Assembly: GCA_026706025.1 (NCBI GenBank)
Contig: JAPOZO010000060.1
Location: 1-64,000 of the forward strand
Length of the DNA: 64,000 nucleotides
Direction: 5' to 3'
Origin: Candidatus Poribacteria bacterium
Lineage (GTDB): Bacteria; Poribacteria; WGA-4E; WGA-3G
A program made the translations under genes and the position numbers. This document shows positions 49,074 to 58,038 of the stretch, one piece after another; the stretch's first letter is position 1; the number at the start of each line of letters is the position of its first letter. The notes beneath the pieces were generated by a model. The model worked only from the letters and a program-made list of their open reading frames with translations. It ran no database searches and was not told the DNA's origin.

Positions 49074-51203
49074 ATGATCAAGAAAAAACTATCCAATTTC
49101 CTATGCCTGATTTTTGTCACATTCCTCCTATTGGTGCTATTTGCGTTACCACAAAACGTTCACGCCCAAGACTCCCGTTACAGAAATCTGCCTGAAGGTG
49201 CTAAAGTTCGGTTCGGCAAAGGTTTTATTACCGATATAGAATTCTCACCGGATGGCACACAGTTTGCTGTCGTCAGTTCAATTGGAGTTTGGCTCTACGA
49301 TGCGCGCACCCATGAAGAAATCGCTCTGCTCACCGGACATACAGGCTGGGTTCAGGCAGCTGCGTTTTCACCGGACAGTATGACACTTGCCAGTGCCAGC
49401 TTGGACCGCACAGTTCGGATCTGGGATGCTAAAACCGGACAACACCGGACTACGCTCTATGGACATGAGAATTTTGTCTATAGCGTTGCGTTCTCCCCAG
49501 ACGGAAAAACGATCGCGAGTGCGAGTTCAAATGAGATTCGCTTGTGGCATGCAAATACCGGCAGACAGAAGAACGTCCTGGCAAGACATGCGAGGTGGAC
49601 ATACGCCTTAGCATTTTCACCAGATGGAAAGATCCTCGCCAGTGGAGACTCAGAGGGCGACATCCAACTCTGGGATCCATCCGCGGGTAAATTGATGAAG
49701 ACGCTCGAAACTAATCTGGGTTTCCTCTATGGACTCGTTTTCTCACTGGACAGCGCAACCTTGGCAGCGAGTGGTTCTGGCACCACCATCCTTTTGTGGG
49801 ATGTTGGGACAGGTCGCCAATTATCAACCTTCATGTTCGGAGAAAGCACTCGCGGCATTCCCGCACTTGCGCTCTCGTCCGATGGCACAATATTGGCGAG
49901 TGGACATCGGGATAACAAGGTGCGTTTGTGGGATGCTCGCACTGGGGGGCTTAACGCAACGCTTGAGGGACATACTGCCGACATCCGGGCACTCGCCTTC
50001 TCACCTGATGGCGGAGACGCTTCTGGAACAACGCTGGTCAGTGCAAGTGAAGATAGCGTGCTTCATTTTTGGGACACCCAAACTAAAGAATTTCAGACAC
50101 CCCTTACAGGGTGGACAGAAGGGTTCACGACGCTGGCACGCTCACCTGATGGCACCACTATTGCCAGTGGAGGGGGTTCACGGGGCAACTTCGTTCGCTT
50201 GTGGGATGCGTCTACAGGGGAACTCCAAGCAGTCCTTGACGGGCACACCGATCTAATTGCAGCTGTGGCATTCTCACCAGATGGGACAACTCTCGTCAGT
50301 GCAGATTGGGATGGCATGATGTACCTATGGGATACCTCCACCCGAGAACGATATGTTACACTCTCTGGGCATACGGGAAGGATCTTTGCCGCCGTTTTTT
50401 CTTATGATGGGAACAGACTTGCCAGCGTCAGTTATGATGATACCATTCGAGTATGGGATACGCACACTGGCGAACTGCAAGCTACCTTTGACAGGCAAGA
50501 GGCAGATGGGTTAACGTTTTTGCATGATGGCAGCCTGCGTGCCTGTGGGGGATGGAAGGGACCCGAAACACTCCGGGTGTGGGATGTCTATACAGAAAAA
50601 TCCGTAACCCCCGAAATCGGTAGAGGACTTGATCCAGGACTCAACACCGTCGTCGCGTTCTCACCGGATAAGAAAACGATTGCCATCGGAACCCACCGCG
50701 GCGGCATTAGTTTGTGGCGCGCAGACACGGGCGAACATGTCCTCTACTTTACGAGAGGACACGCACATGATGTCACAACCTTGGCATTCTCGCCAGATGG
50801 CAGTCTACTCGCCAGCGGTAGTTACGACAACACCATTCGCCTCTGGGAGGCATCTACCGGCGATCAAATTGCCCTCTTAACAGGACACACGAACGTGCTT
50901 TCAATTACAAGTGCTGCTGCTATCAGCACCGTTTCATTTTCACCGAACCACACATCTCCAGATTTCGATGCAACCGCCGATTGGGACCTTGCCAGTTCAA
51001 GTCATGATGGCACAATTCTCTTATGGGACCTCGCGCCGTCCCTTGCACAAACGCCGTGGGATGTCAACGCTGATAGTGTTATAAACATTTTGGACGTCAC
51101 CTTTATTGCCTCACGTTTCGGGCAGAAAACGCCAGACCTTAACGGTGATGGCATCGTCAATATTTTGGATCTGGTACTCGTTGCTCAGCACCTTGGAGAA
51201 TAG
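49074..51203 (+). CDS. Secreted 14-blade WD40 protein with dockerin
   Basis: Start ATG 49074 follows AGGAGG. An upstream frame to 48993 only reads through the hairpin repeat. The 709-residue product has a signal peptide (MIKKKLSNFLCLIF ... NVHAQD), 14 WD40 repeats and a dockerin at about residues 661-709 (DVNADSVINILDV and DLNGDGIVNILDL). The first dockerin loop has Ser in place of the usual Gly after Asp, which may weaken calcium binding at that loop. The N-terminal RYRNLPEGAKVRFGKG is shared with the neighbouring family members. It is probably a surface interaction scaffold. Confidence 0.9.
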   Translation: MIKKKLSNFLCLIFVTFLLLVLFALPQNVHAQDSRYRNLPEGAKVRFGKGFITDIEFSPDGTQFAVVSSIGVWLYDARTHEEIALLTGHTGWVQAAAFSPDSMTLASASLDRTVRIWDAKTGQHRTTLYGHENFVYSVAFSPDGKTIASASSNEIRLWHANTGRQKNVLARHARWTYALAFSPDGKILASGDSEGDIQLWDPSAGKLMKTLETNLGFLYGLVFSLDSATLAASGSGTTILLWDVGTGRQLSTFMFGESTRGIPALALSSDGTILASGHRDNKVRLWDARTGGLNATLEGHTADIRALAFSPDGGDASGTTLVSASEDSVLHFWDTQTKEFQTPLTGWTEGFTTLARSPDGTTIASGGGSRGNFVRLWDASTGELQAVLDGHTDLIAAVAFSPDGTTLVSADWDGMMYLWDTSTRERYVTLSGHTGRIFAAVFSYDGNRLASVSYDDTIRVWDTHTGELQATFDRQEADGLTFLHDGSLRACGGWKGPETLRVWDVYTEKSVTPEIGRGLDPGLNTVVAFSPDKKTIAIGTHRGGISLWRADTGEHVLYFTRGHAHDVTTLAFSPDGSLLASGSYDNTIRLWEASTGDQIALLTGHTNVLSITSAAAISTVSFSPNHTSPDFDATADWDLASSSHDGTILLWDLAPSLAQTPWDVNADSVINILDVTFIASRFGQKTPDLNGDGIVNILDLVLVAQHLGE

Positions 51204-51421
51204 AGGGTGACCTATAAAGACTAAGCAGATACGTCTTCCTGTAGGCGCACTTTCCACGAGCGTTCGTCTTTACAGCATTAAGTCCTGGTAAATAGACCTT
51301 TTCGATTTTCCGTCAGGTGCTGAACCCGTAGGCGTTTTGCTTGGGTATTTCCGCGGATTTCCCCAGGGTTTCCCGCCCGTTATCTATCATCGATGAACCT
51401 TTTAAACTTGTTGGAGGAAAT

Positions 51422-52228
51422 ATGAAAATCAGTCTAATGAAATTTCTATCGGTATTCTTTTCTGGCATCCTTTTACTATCCGGCTGCGGCTCCGATACCC
51501 CCGAAAGTGATGAAACCATTGTCACACCCACGCAAGAAAAAAAGATACCGAGCTATTATCCTGATGCTATCGGTAACCGGTGGGCTTATCGAGAAGCGGA
51601 TGGGTTTGAATGGGAGCGAACAGTTTCAAGAGAACGCATTATTCAAGGGAGAGTTTACCGTGTTTTTGACTACAATCCGCCTATTGAAAACACGCCATTT
51701 GACTATCTAAAAACGCCATCTTATCGTGTCACACAAAATCGAGTGCTTTTCTTTGTAGGTGAAGAAATTAATCGCTATTTTGAAGTTGATTTCGCAAATG
51801 CACTGAGGACGCAAGTATTTCCGGGTGAAAACATTGAAGTTGAAGTGAAAGCAGTCTCGGAACATGAACTTGTGTTCTTTCGTATCCCGCCAATCGGTAA
51901 TTTGCGATGGGATGTCCTTGATCTGAAAGTCAAAGGGAATATCGTCTTCCTGGATTTAGATGGACTCAAACTTCCATTTGAGATACATCATCTGATAACA
52001 GGAGCTGTTGTTGGTGGCGGCTCAATCCAAACACCAGCGGGCACTTTTGAAACGACTGCTAAAGTTGAATACAAATCACAAATCACCACAAGTATCTTGG
52101 ACGAAGCGGAGACAACCACAGAAAAAACTGATACTATCTGGCTTGCACCTGATGTCGGCATCGTCAAATTACAAAATCCAGATCGGACAGTTGAGTTAAT
52201 TGAGTATTCTCTACAAGAAGAACTTTGA
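51422..52228 (+). CDS. Lipoprotein of unknown function
   Basis: Start ATG 51422 follows GGAGG and gives 268 residues. The signal ends in the lipobox LLSGCGS (Cys near residue 22). A polar segment leads to a beta-rich domain beginning YYPDAIGNRWAYR and containing VFDYNPP, NIEVEVKAV and IQTPAGTFETTAKVEY. Its end, IWLAPDVGIVKLQ, is a pattern I have seen in secreted proteins of unknown function. No catalytic residues were recognised. It stands alone between the WD40 array and sppA. Confidence 0.75.
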   Translation: MKISLMKFLSVFFSGILLLSGCGSDTPESDETIVTPTQEKKIPSYYPDAIGNRWAYREADGFEWERTVSRERIIQGRVYRVFDYNPPIENTPFDYLKTPSYRVTQNRVLFFVGEEINRYFEVDFANALRTQVFPGENIEVEVKAVSEHELVFFRIPPIGNLRWDVLDLKVKGNIVFLDLDGLKLPFEIHHLITGAVVGGGSIQTPAGTFETTAKVEYKSQITTSILDEAETTTEKTDTIWLAPDVGIVKLQNPDRTVELIEYSLQEEL

Positions 52229-52391
52229 TCCTTCAGCTCTTCAGAGCGGAGGTGTTGATTTGACAGCAAGCCTCCTTAAAACCCGCGTCATCTGCATAAT
52301 CCGTATCATCAACGATTTAAAGAAGAAAAAGAGAACGCATCTCAATCCTAACGCTTGACAAATATTTATACACCGCAAAAGAATTTGCAAC

Positions 52392-52420
52392 TTGACACAC
52401 TCTCCATCTTGTGGTAGAAT
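52392..52420 (+). promoter_or_regulatory. Promoter of sppA
   Basis: TTGACA (52392-52397) and TAGAAT (52415-52420) are separated by exactly 17 bp. They lie about 40 bp upstream of the sppA start codon. Confidence 0.7.
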
Positions 52421-52459
52421 AGCATCGTCAAATCAGATACAAAAAAGAAGGACAAATCC

Positions 52460-54292
52460 ATGAAATTATTAAAAACGTATGCCTCTCTACTGATACTGTT
52501 TCTCCTCGTTTCCCCGATATTTGCTGAGGGACACGCAGCAGAAGAAACACCGCCTCCCGTTAAGAAATACGCTGAATTCACACTGAGCGGCACCTACGCC
52601 GACACCAAGACAGTCAGCACATTCGGTGCCTCCTCAACAAAGACACTGCGGGGACTTTTTAAGAAATTAGATGCCCTCCAAACAGACGATGATCTCGCTG
52701 GTATTATCTTCAAAATAGAAGGGGTTAGCGTAGGATGGGCAGTGCTTCAAGAAATCCGCACCAAACTAAACGAATTCCACGAAACAGGAAAAGAGACGAT
52801 CGGTTATCTCGAAAGCGGTGGTAATGCCGAGTACCTTCTTGCTGCGACAATGGATCGCATCGTCCTAATGCCTACCGGAAGCCTCAATTTAACCGGTTTA
52901 CGTGCTGAAATCCTTTTCTATAAAGGGCTGCTGGACAAACTGGATATTGAGGCAGATATGCTGGCAATGGGAAAATACAAATCTGGTGTTGAACCCTATA
53001 TGCGTGACGGTATGTCGGATGAATTTCGTGAGTCGATGACTGCGCTGCTTGATGATCTGTACACCCAATTCCTGAACCACATCGCTGAAAATCGAGACGG
53101 TATCACCGAAGCAAGTGTTGCGAATTTAATCAACAGCGGTCCGTTCACAGCAGAAGAGGCAGAGGAGAAAAAATTAGTTGATGCTTTACAATACTACGAC
53201 GAATTGGTAGCCTCACTGAAAGCAGCATCTCCAGACGAAGATGTTCAAGTTGCCAAACCCGGATATGAGCGCAAACGAAAAGTGCCGGATATGAACAGTT
53301 TCGCCGGACTTATGCAGCTATTCAGTATATTGAATCCGCCCCAACGTGCGCAAGCTGCATCGGAAAATCAGATCGCGCTTATCTATGCCAGCGGCCCCAT
53401 TTTACCCGATATTGACTCACCTTTCATCTCAATGTCAGCAATTACGCCAAAAGAACTAAAGAAGGCATTTGAAAAAGCACGCACGGATGATTCCGTTCGG
53501 GCAGTCGTGCTACGTATTGACAGTCCCGGCGGTTCCGCACTCGCTTCAGACTTAATTTGGCGAGCGGTGATGCTCACACAACGCGAAAAACCGGTCGTCG
53601 TTTCCATGGGAAATGTCGCTGCCTCCGGTGGTTACTATATTGCGATGGCAGCAGGGACAATCATCGCACATCCGAGTACACTGACAGGTTCAATCGGTGT
53701 ATTCGGCGGTAAACTGAATCTGAAGGGACTCTACAATAAAGCAGGTTTGACAAAGGAGATCATCGCACACGGTCAGAACGCTACCTTGTATTCGGATTAC
53801 GGCGGTTTTACACCCACCGAGCGGGAACGCGTCGAAAAGATGATGAAGACCGTCTATGAAGATTTTGTCAACAAAGCAGCAACAGGAAGAAATAAATCCT
53901 TTGACGAAATCGACGAAATCGCACAAGGACGTGTTTGGACAGGTAAACAGGCGAAGGAGATTGGGCTTGTCGATGAAATCGGAGGACTTGATACTGCGCT
54001 GTCTATCGCGAAGAAACAGGCAGGGTTTGCCGAGGCGGACGAAGTTGGCCTTATCGTCCTACCGAAGCAGCGTCCGTTTTTTGAACAAATCTTAGAGCAG
54101 ATGATCGAAGATACAGACGGTTCAATCCGTAGGGGCTGGGTTACCCAGTCCCTACAATTCACCGCCAACCATCCTGTGTTATCTATGTTAGGCACGCCAT
54201 CACAGCATATTATCACGTGGTTGAACCTGTTTGGCTTTGAGAATGGCACACAAATCGTAACAATTTTACCTTATGATATTTTAATTCGGTGA
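52460..54292 (+). CDS. sppA: Signal peptide peptidase SppA (67K type)
   Basis: The 610-residue product is an envelope protease that degrades cleaved signal peptides, with duplicated N- and C-terminal halves. It starts with a hydrophobic signal/anchor (LLKTYASLLILFLLVSPIFA). The catalytic Lys174 is in GKYKSGVEPYMR and the nucleophile Ser389 in GNVAASGGYYIA. RIDSPGGSA and LTGSIGVFGGK support the assignment. Near residue 557 the palindrome GTAGGGGCTGGGT..CCC is translated in frame as part of IRRGWVTQS, so the C-terminal region is altered or extended. A strong promoter lies upstream, and the next gene begins 4 bp after the stop. Confidence 0.92.
   Translation: MKLLKTYASLLILFLLVSPIFAEGHAAEETPPPVKKYAEFTLSGTYADTKTVSTFGASSTKTLRGLFKKLDALQTDDDLAGIIFKIEGVSVGWAVLQEIRTKLNEFHETGKETIGYLESGGNAEYLLAATMDRIVLMPTGSLNLTGLRAEILFYKGLLDKLDIEADMLAMGKYKSGVEPYMRDGMSDEFRESMTALLDDLYTQFLNHIAENRDGITEASVANLINSGPFTAEEAEEKKLVDALQYYDELVASLKAASPDEDVQVAKPGYERKRKVPDMNSFAGLMQLFSILNPPQRAQAASENQIALIYASGPILPDIDSPFISMSAITPKELKKAFEKARTDDSVRAVVLRIDSPGGSALASDLIWRAVMLTQREKPVVVSMGNVAASGGYYIAMAAGTIIAHPSTLTGSIGVFGGKLNLKGLYNKAGLTKEIIAHGQNATLYSDYGGFTPTERERVEKMMKTVYEDFVNKAATGRNKSFDEIDEIAQGRVWTGKQAKEIGLVDEIGGLDTALSIAKKQAGFAEADEVGLIVLPKQRPFFEQILEQMIEDTDGSIRRGWVTQSLQFTANHPVLSMLGTPSQHIITWLNLFGFENGTQIVTILPYDILIR
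54129..54155. repeat. Palindromic GTAGGGGCTGGGT repeat inside sppA
   Basis: GTAGGGGCTGGGT pairs with ACCCAGTCCCTAC (one mismatch) around one base, 27 bp in all. It is read in frame within sppA. The sequence belongs to the same family as the copies at 48.4 and 49.0 kb and in the family-2 elements. Confidence 0.8.
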
Positions 54293-54296
54293 TCTT

Positions 54297-55139
54297 ATGA
54301 AATCTAAGAGTGAATTTTCGGCGCAGCTTGCAAGCCGAAACTTGCTTGACAAAAGCCACGTAGACCTAACTGACGAACAGGTCGCTTTTTTTCAAGAGAA
54401 CGGATACCTGAGCATCCCGCGCATCACGACGGATGAAGAAATCGAATGGCTTAAAGGCATTTACGATGAACTTTTCACGGAACGAACCGGAGAGGCGCAA
54501 GGACGTTACTTTGATCTCGCTGGCCCGCGTGCGCACAACGGGCGGGAGACGTTACCGCAAGTATTGGGGCCTGAGGCACAATTCCCTGAACTCCGCGAGA
54601 CTGTCTATTTCCAAAACGCCCAACGACTCGCCGCAAAGTTGCTCAGCGTAGAGGCTGAAAAAGTCAGCGGTGGCGGACACATGATTTTGAAACCCGCACA
54701 CTACGGCAATGAAACGCCGTGGCATCAGGACGAAGCGTACTGGAACCCCGAAGTCCTACCACACAGCCTAAGCGTCTGGCTACCGCTTGATAAAGCAACG
54801 CTTGAGAGCGGATGCCTCCAATTCATCCCAAAATCGCACAAAGGAGAGGTGCGTTGGCATCGGCATATTGACAATGATCCGCTCGTACACGGGTTAGTGA
54901 CAGATGATGTTGACATATCGGAGGCAGTTGCCTGTCCGATACCCGCAGGCGGTGCAACGTTCCACCACTGCCGGACTTTACACTATTCCGCCCCTAATAG
55001 CACGGCAGCAGCACGTAGGGCATATATCCTCGTCTTCGGCAGTCCACCGAAAAAACTGGATAAGCCAGCACACCGTCCGTGGCAGAAGGAAGAGCAAGAA
55101 GCACTCTCGAAACTGGAGTCTTTGGCGGCAAATTCGTAA
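54297..55139 (+). CDS. Phytanoyl-CoA dioxygenase family (PhyH) protein
   Basis: The 280-residue product is an Fe(II)/2-oxoglutarate dioxygenase. It has the QVAFFQENGYLSIPR opening, the iron-binding His and Asp in PWHQDEAYW, the distal His near TFHHCRTLHYSAPN, and an Arg in AARRAYIL for 2-oxoglutarate. These enzymes hydroxylate small molecules; the substrate is not deducible. The start lies 4 bp after sppA, so they may be co-transcribed, though the functions are unrelated. The family is large in sponge-symbiont genomes as far as I know. Confidence 0.88.
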   Translation: MKSKSEFSAQLASRNLLDKSHVDLTDEQVAFFQENGYLSIPRITTDEEIEWLKGIYDELFTERTGEAQGRYFDLAGPRAHNGRETLPQVLGPEAQFPELRETVYFQNAQRLAAKLLSVEAEKVSGGGHMILKPAHYGNETPWHQDEAYWNPEVLPHSLSVWLPLDKATLESGCLQFIPKSHKGEVRWHRHIDNDPLVHGLVTDDVDISEAVACPIPAGGATFHHCRTLHYSAPNSTAAARRAYILVFGSPPKKLDKPAHRPWQKEEQEALSKLESLAANS

Positions 55140-55286
55140 TGTCGCTTGCGCGCGGTGAAAGCGTTTTGGAAACGGTGTTTTCTTGTCAGTAAAAGTGCGT
55201 AGCTTGAAACGAAGTGGAAAGCGGATCTACGGAAAGGGACATTAAAGCCCAAATTCACCTCACCGAACCGCAAGGAAAACTAAAAA

Positions 55287-56306
55287 ATGAAGATTATTTG
55301 TACCGGCATCAGCTGTTCGGGGCGCAAAGAGTTGATGGCAAATTTTAAAATACTCTGTATGAAACAGAGACTGAACATCGGCTTCTTCAATATTGGCGAT
55401 GTTATGCACAGTGCTGCAGCGGAATCTCGTGTCCATTTTACAGACAAAGTACTCGATTCAGATCCAGCCGTTTTATCGTTGGCACGGCGCACCGCTTTCT
55501 ATGAAATCGCACGACGCGCCGAATCGTATGAACATGCCATCATCGGACTACACGCCTGCTTTCGGTGGCGCGGAAGTCTTATCGAAGGATTCTCTTTCAA
55601 AGATATTGAAATCCTCCTGCCCGATCTTCTGATTAACGTTGTTGACAATATCACCGATATATCGGAACGGATGAAAGAAAGTGGACAATGGTCAGGTATG
55701 GATAATTCCACACTCAACGTTTGGTTAGACGAGGAAGAGTTCCTGACGCGACAAATCGCACATTTCACAGAGAAACCACACTACACCGTCGCAAGACAAC
55801 ATGATCTTGAGAATTTTTACGAACTCCTCTTTTCACCGAAACCGAAATTTTACCTCAGTTATCCGATTACACTTCTCAGAGACACTCCAAAGGAAATTGA
55901 AAAAATCCGAGAGATCGGCGAAAAATTGAGTCGGTCATTTATTGTTTTTGATCCGCTCACAATTAAAGATATGGCACTGGTGACCGCTGGTGGAGATGGG
56001 AGTGTCCCCACGACTATGGGTGAGATGGACGACGGCGTGATTGAACAGATTAAAACTCGAACAATCTCACGGGATTACCAATTCGTCCACCAGAGCGATT
56101 TTGTCGTTGTCATCTATCCGACAGACAAATTGTCGCCCGGTGTTCTCAGCGAAATGAACTATGCAACTCGCCATAACAAACCGGTGTACGCCGTCTACAC
56201 AGGAACGCGAAGCATTTTTTTTGAGAACTTATGCGACCGGATCTTTGACACCTACGAGGAGTTAACAGATTTTCTGACGACCACGTATAAAGTAGATGAA
56301 AATTGA
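55287..56306 (+). CDS. Fusion of kinase-like N-domain and deoxyribosyltransferase-like C-domain
   Basis: The 339-residue product starts at ATG 55287 after AAGGAAA. The N-terminal half opens IICTGISCSGRKELM, a degenerate P-loop like that of small nucleotide kinases. It continues with FFNIGDVMHSAAAE and AIIGLHACFRWRG, which resemble adenylate-kinase-type nucleotide-binding segments. The C-terminal half has FYLSYPITLLRDTP, FIVFDPLTIKD, QSDFVVVIYP and LSPGVLSEMNYATRHNKPVYAVY. These match the fold of nucleoside 2-deoxyribosyltransferase-like proteins with their Asp and Glu active-site region. A role in nucleotide salvage or signalling is plausible but unproven. Confidence 0.65.
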   Translation: MKIICTGISCSGRKELMANFKILCMKQRLNIGFFNIGDVMHSAAAESRVHFTDKVLDSDPAVLSLARRTAFYEIARRAESYEHAIIGLHACFRWRGSLIEGFSFKDIEILLPDLLINVVDNITDISERMKESGQWSGMDNSTLNVWLDEEEFLTRQIAHFTEKPHYTVARQHDLENFYELLFSPKPKFYLSYPITLLRDTPKEIEKIREIGEKLSRSFIVFDPLTIKDMALVTAGGDGSVPTTMGEMDDGVIEQIKTRTISRDYQFVHQSDFVVVIYPTDKLSPGVLSEMNYATRHNKPVYAVYTGTRSIFFENLCDRIFDTYEELTDFLTTTYKVDEN

Positions 56307-56525
56307 CACCAAATTAAGCGGAGGAACGAGAAAAAGAGGAAACAATAAAAAAGAATCACCTCAATTTTCAATCGTATTGCCTTCATCAATCCTGTCATCG
56401 TCAGTCATATTAAGTTATTCTGATTCTAAAACTTCAAGGTTTTCTGTTACGAAACTAATATTCTAAATTCTGACCGAGTGGTGCGTCGGCGCATCACTGC
56501 ACTATCGTTGAAAGGTTCTTACCCT

Positions 56526-57059
56526 ATGGTTGATGCGTATTACACAACTGACGAATCTCATTATAATGAGTGTCTTGAAAAAGGCACCATTGTTCCGACG
56601 AAAGATTGGTATGGTAAAAGGTTTTGCATCGAGGATTTTTTAGCAGGCGATCATAAATATATTTTTCTCTTCGTCAATGATCGTTATAGTATTTTTGACG
56701 AGGACGGAAAGGACAACACCTTCGGTTTCGTCTTGGATGCCGAGGCATTGGTCACAGAGAGCAATGCCCTTGTAGGCCCCGACCTGCTAAACGAGTATCG
56801 CGTCCTGATCAACGAATGCGCAACGTTTTCTGTCCAACAAAACCCAGCACTCAAAAATGTCCAATTGATTGTTCGAGGCGTCCTTGCTGGTGCTGTTACC
56901 GAACCCGGCGTTGCTGAGACAATGCTCCTTTTCAGAACACGTGTATCTGAACTTCAAAACGAACATCGCTGTCGGGGAGAGGCAGCACTAAAACTTTTGC
57001 GAGAATCAACGGAACCGTTGGAGCTGCTCGTCGGTGGGTCTTCACCATCACCGGAATAG
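56526..57059 (+). CDS. Protein of unknown function
   Basis: I prefer ATG 56526 (AAAGG upstream), giving 177 residues; GTG 56478 would add 16 residues. The sequence begins MVDAYYTTDESHYNECLEKG and continues with WYGKRFCIEDF and YIFLFVNDRYSIF, then a mixed alpha/beta region (EALVTESNALVGPDLLNEY). The opening loosely resembles proteins with the YHxT..N...ILxxG pattern of ADP-ribosyltransferase-like folds, but this is too weak to name a function. No signal peptide. It lies before the ATP-grasp gene in the same direction, with about 100 bp between them. Confidence 0.5.
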   Translation: MVDAYYTTDESHYNECLEKGTIVPTKDWYGKRFCIEDFLAGDHKYIFLFVNDRYSIFDEDGKDNTFGFVLDAEALVTESNALVGPDLLNEYRVLINECATFSVQQNPALKNVQLIVRGVLAGAVTEPGVAETMLLFRTRVSELQNEHRCRGEAALKLLRESTEPLELLVGGSSPSPE

Positions 57060-57156
57060 CACAACCCCGGTAGGTTTGCTTTCTCAGCACGCGTCAGATG
57101 CACGCAAACTTAAGCGAAAACCGGTTAAAACCGAGCGAAAACCCATAGTTAAAAAT

Positions 57157-58038
57157 ATGAAAATTGGTATCCTCTCTCGGGGACCTCAAAACCACTCCAC
57201 ACGCAGTCTCAGCGAAGCTGCCTGCAATGCAGGACACACCGCAGAAATTTTAGATCCCTTCGGGTTTTACCTCCATGTCGGTGGTACCAGCAACCGGATC
57301 ACATATCACGGAAAATCGGTAGAGGATGTCGATGTCCTTATACCACGGCTCAGCCGCACAACGGCGCAATACGGCGAAGAGGTCGTGGCACACTTCGAAT
57401 GGATCGGCACCCCTGTAATCAATCGCGCAAAACCAATTGCAGCAGCACGACACAAATTCCATTCGCTCCGTATCCTCGCACAGCATGGCTTACCCATCCC
57501 ACCAAGTCTCACCGTCGGTTCCTCCGAATTTTTAGAGAACGCCGTAGCCAAAACGGGAGATTACCCATTTATTTTGAAACCGTTCTACGGCACACACGGC
57601 AGAGGTGTTATGTTAATAGATACACCGACATCACTCACGTCAGCAGTGGATGCCCTCTGTGATCTCCATCATGATTACGTAATCCAACCTTTTATTGTAG
57701 AGGCAGGCGGGGTGGACATCCGCGTCCTCGTCGTTGGAGGCGAAGCAATCGCTGTGATGAAAAGAAGCGCGCCTCCCGGCGAATTCCGAGCAAATATCCA
57801 CAAAGGTGGCGTTGGGGAGGTGGTTACGCTACCAGAAAACTATATCAACACCGCTATCAAAGCCGCCGCCGCACTGGAACTGGAGATAGCCGGTGTCGAT
57901 CTACTCCAAACAAACCAAGGACCCGTCGTCTTAGAAGTCAATCCATCACCGGGGTTTGAGGAACTGGAAACGGTCACAGGGATTAATATCGCAGCTGTGA
58001 TCATCGAATTCGCAGCGAAGTTTACACAAAACCGATGA
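57157..58038 (+). CDS. RimK-like ATP-grasp ligase
   Basis: Start ATG 57157 gives 293 residues; the frame extends upstream to 57034 without support. The RimK-type ATP-grasp domain is visible: VDVLIPRLSR, the ATP-binding FILKPFYGTHGRGV, VIQPFIVEAGGVDIRVLVVGG, and the metal-binding end LLQTNQGPVVLEVNPSPGFE. Enzymes of this type join an amino acid to a carboxylate of a protein or small molecule. The gene overlaps the next by 4 bp (ATGA), so the two are translationally coupled. The ligase with a glycosyltransferase suggests a conjugated product, but the substrate is unknown. Confidence 0.85.
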   Translation: MKIGILSRGPQNHSTRSLSEAACNAGHTAEILDPFGFYLHVGGTSNRITYHGKSVEDVDVLIPRLSRTTAQYGEEVVAHFEWIGTPVINRAKPIAAARHKFHSLRILAQHGLPIPPSLTVGSSEFLENAVAKTGDYPFILKPFYGTHGRGVMLIDTPTSLTSAVDALCDLHHDYVIQPFIVEAGGVDIRVLVVGGEAIAVMKRSAPPGEFRANIHKGGVGEVVTLPENYINTAIKAAAALELEIAGVDLLQTNQGPVVLEVNPSPGFEELETVTGINIAAVIIEFAAKFTQNR

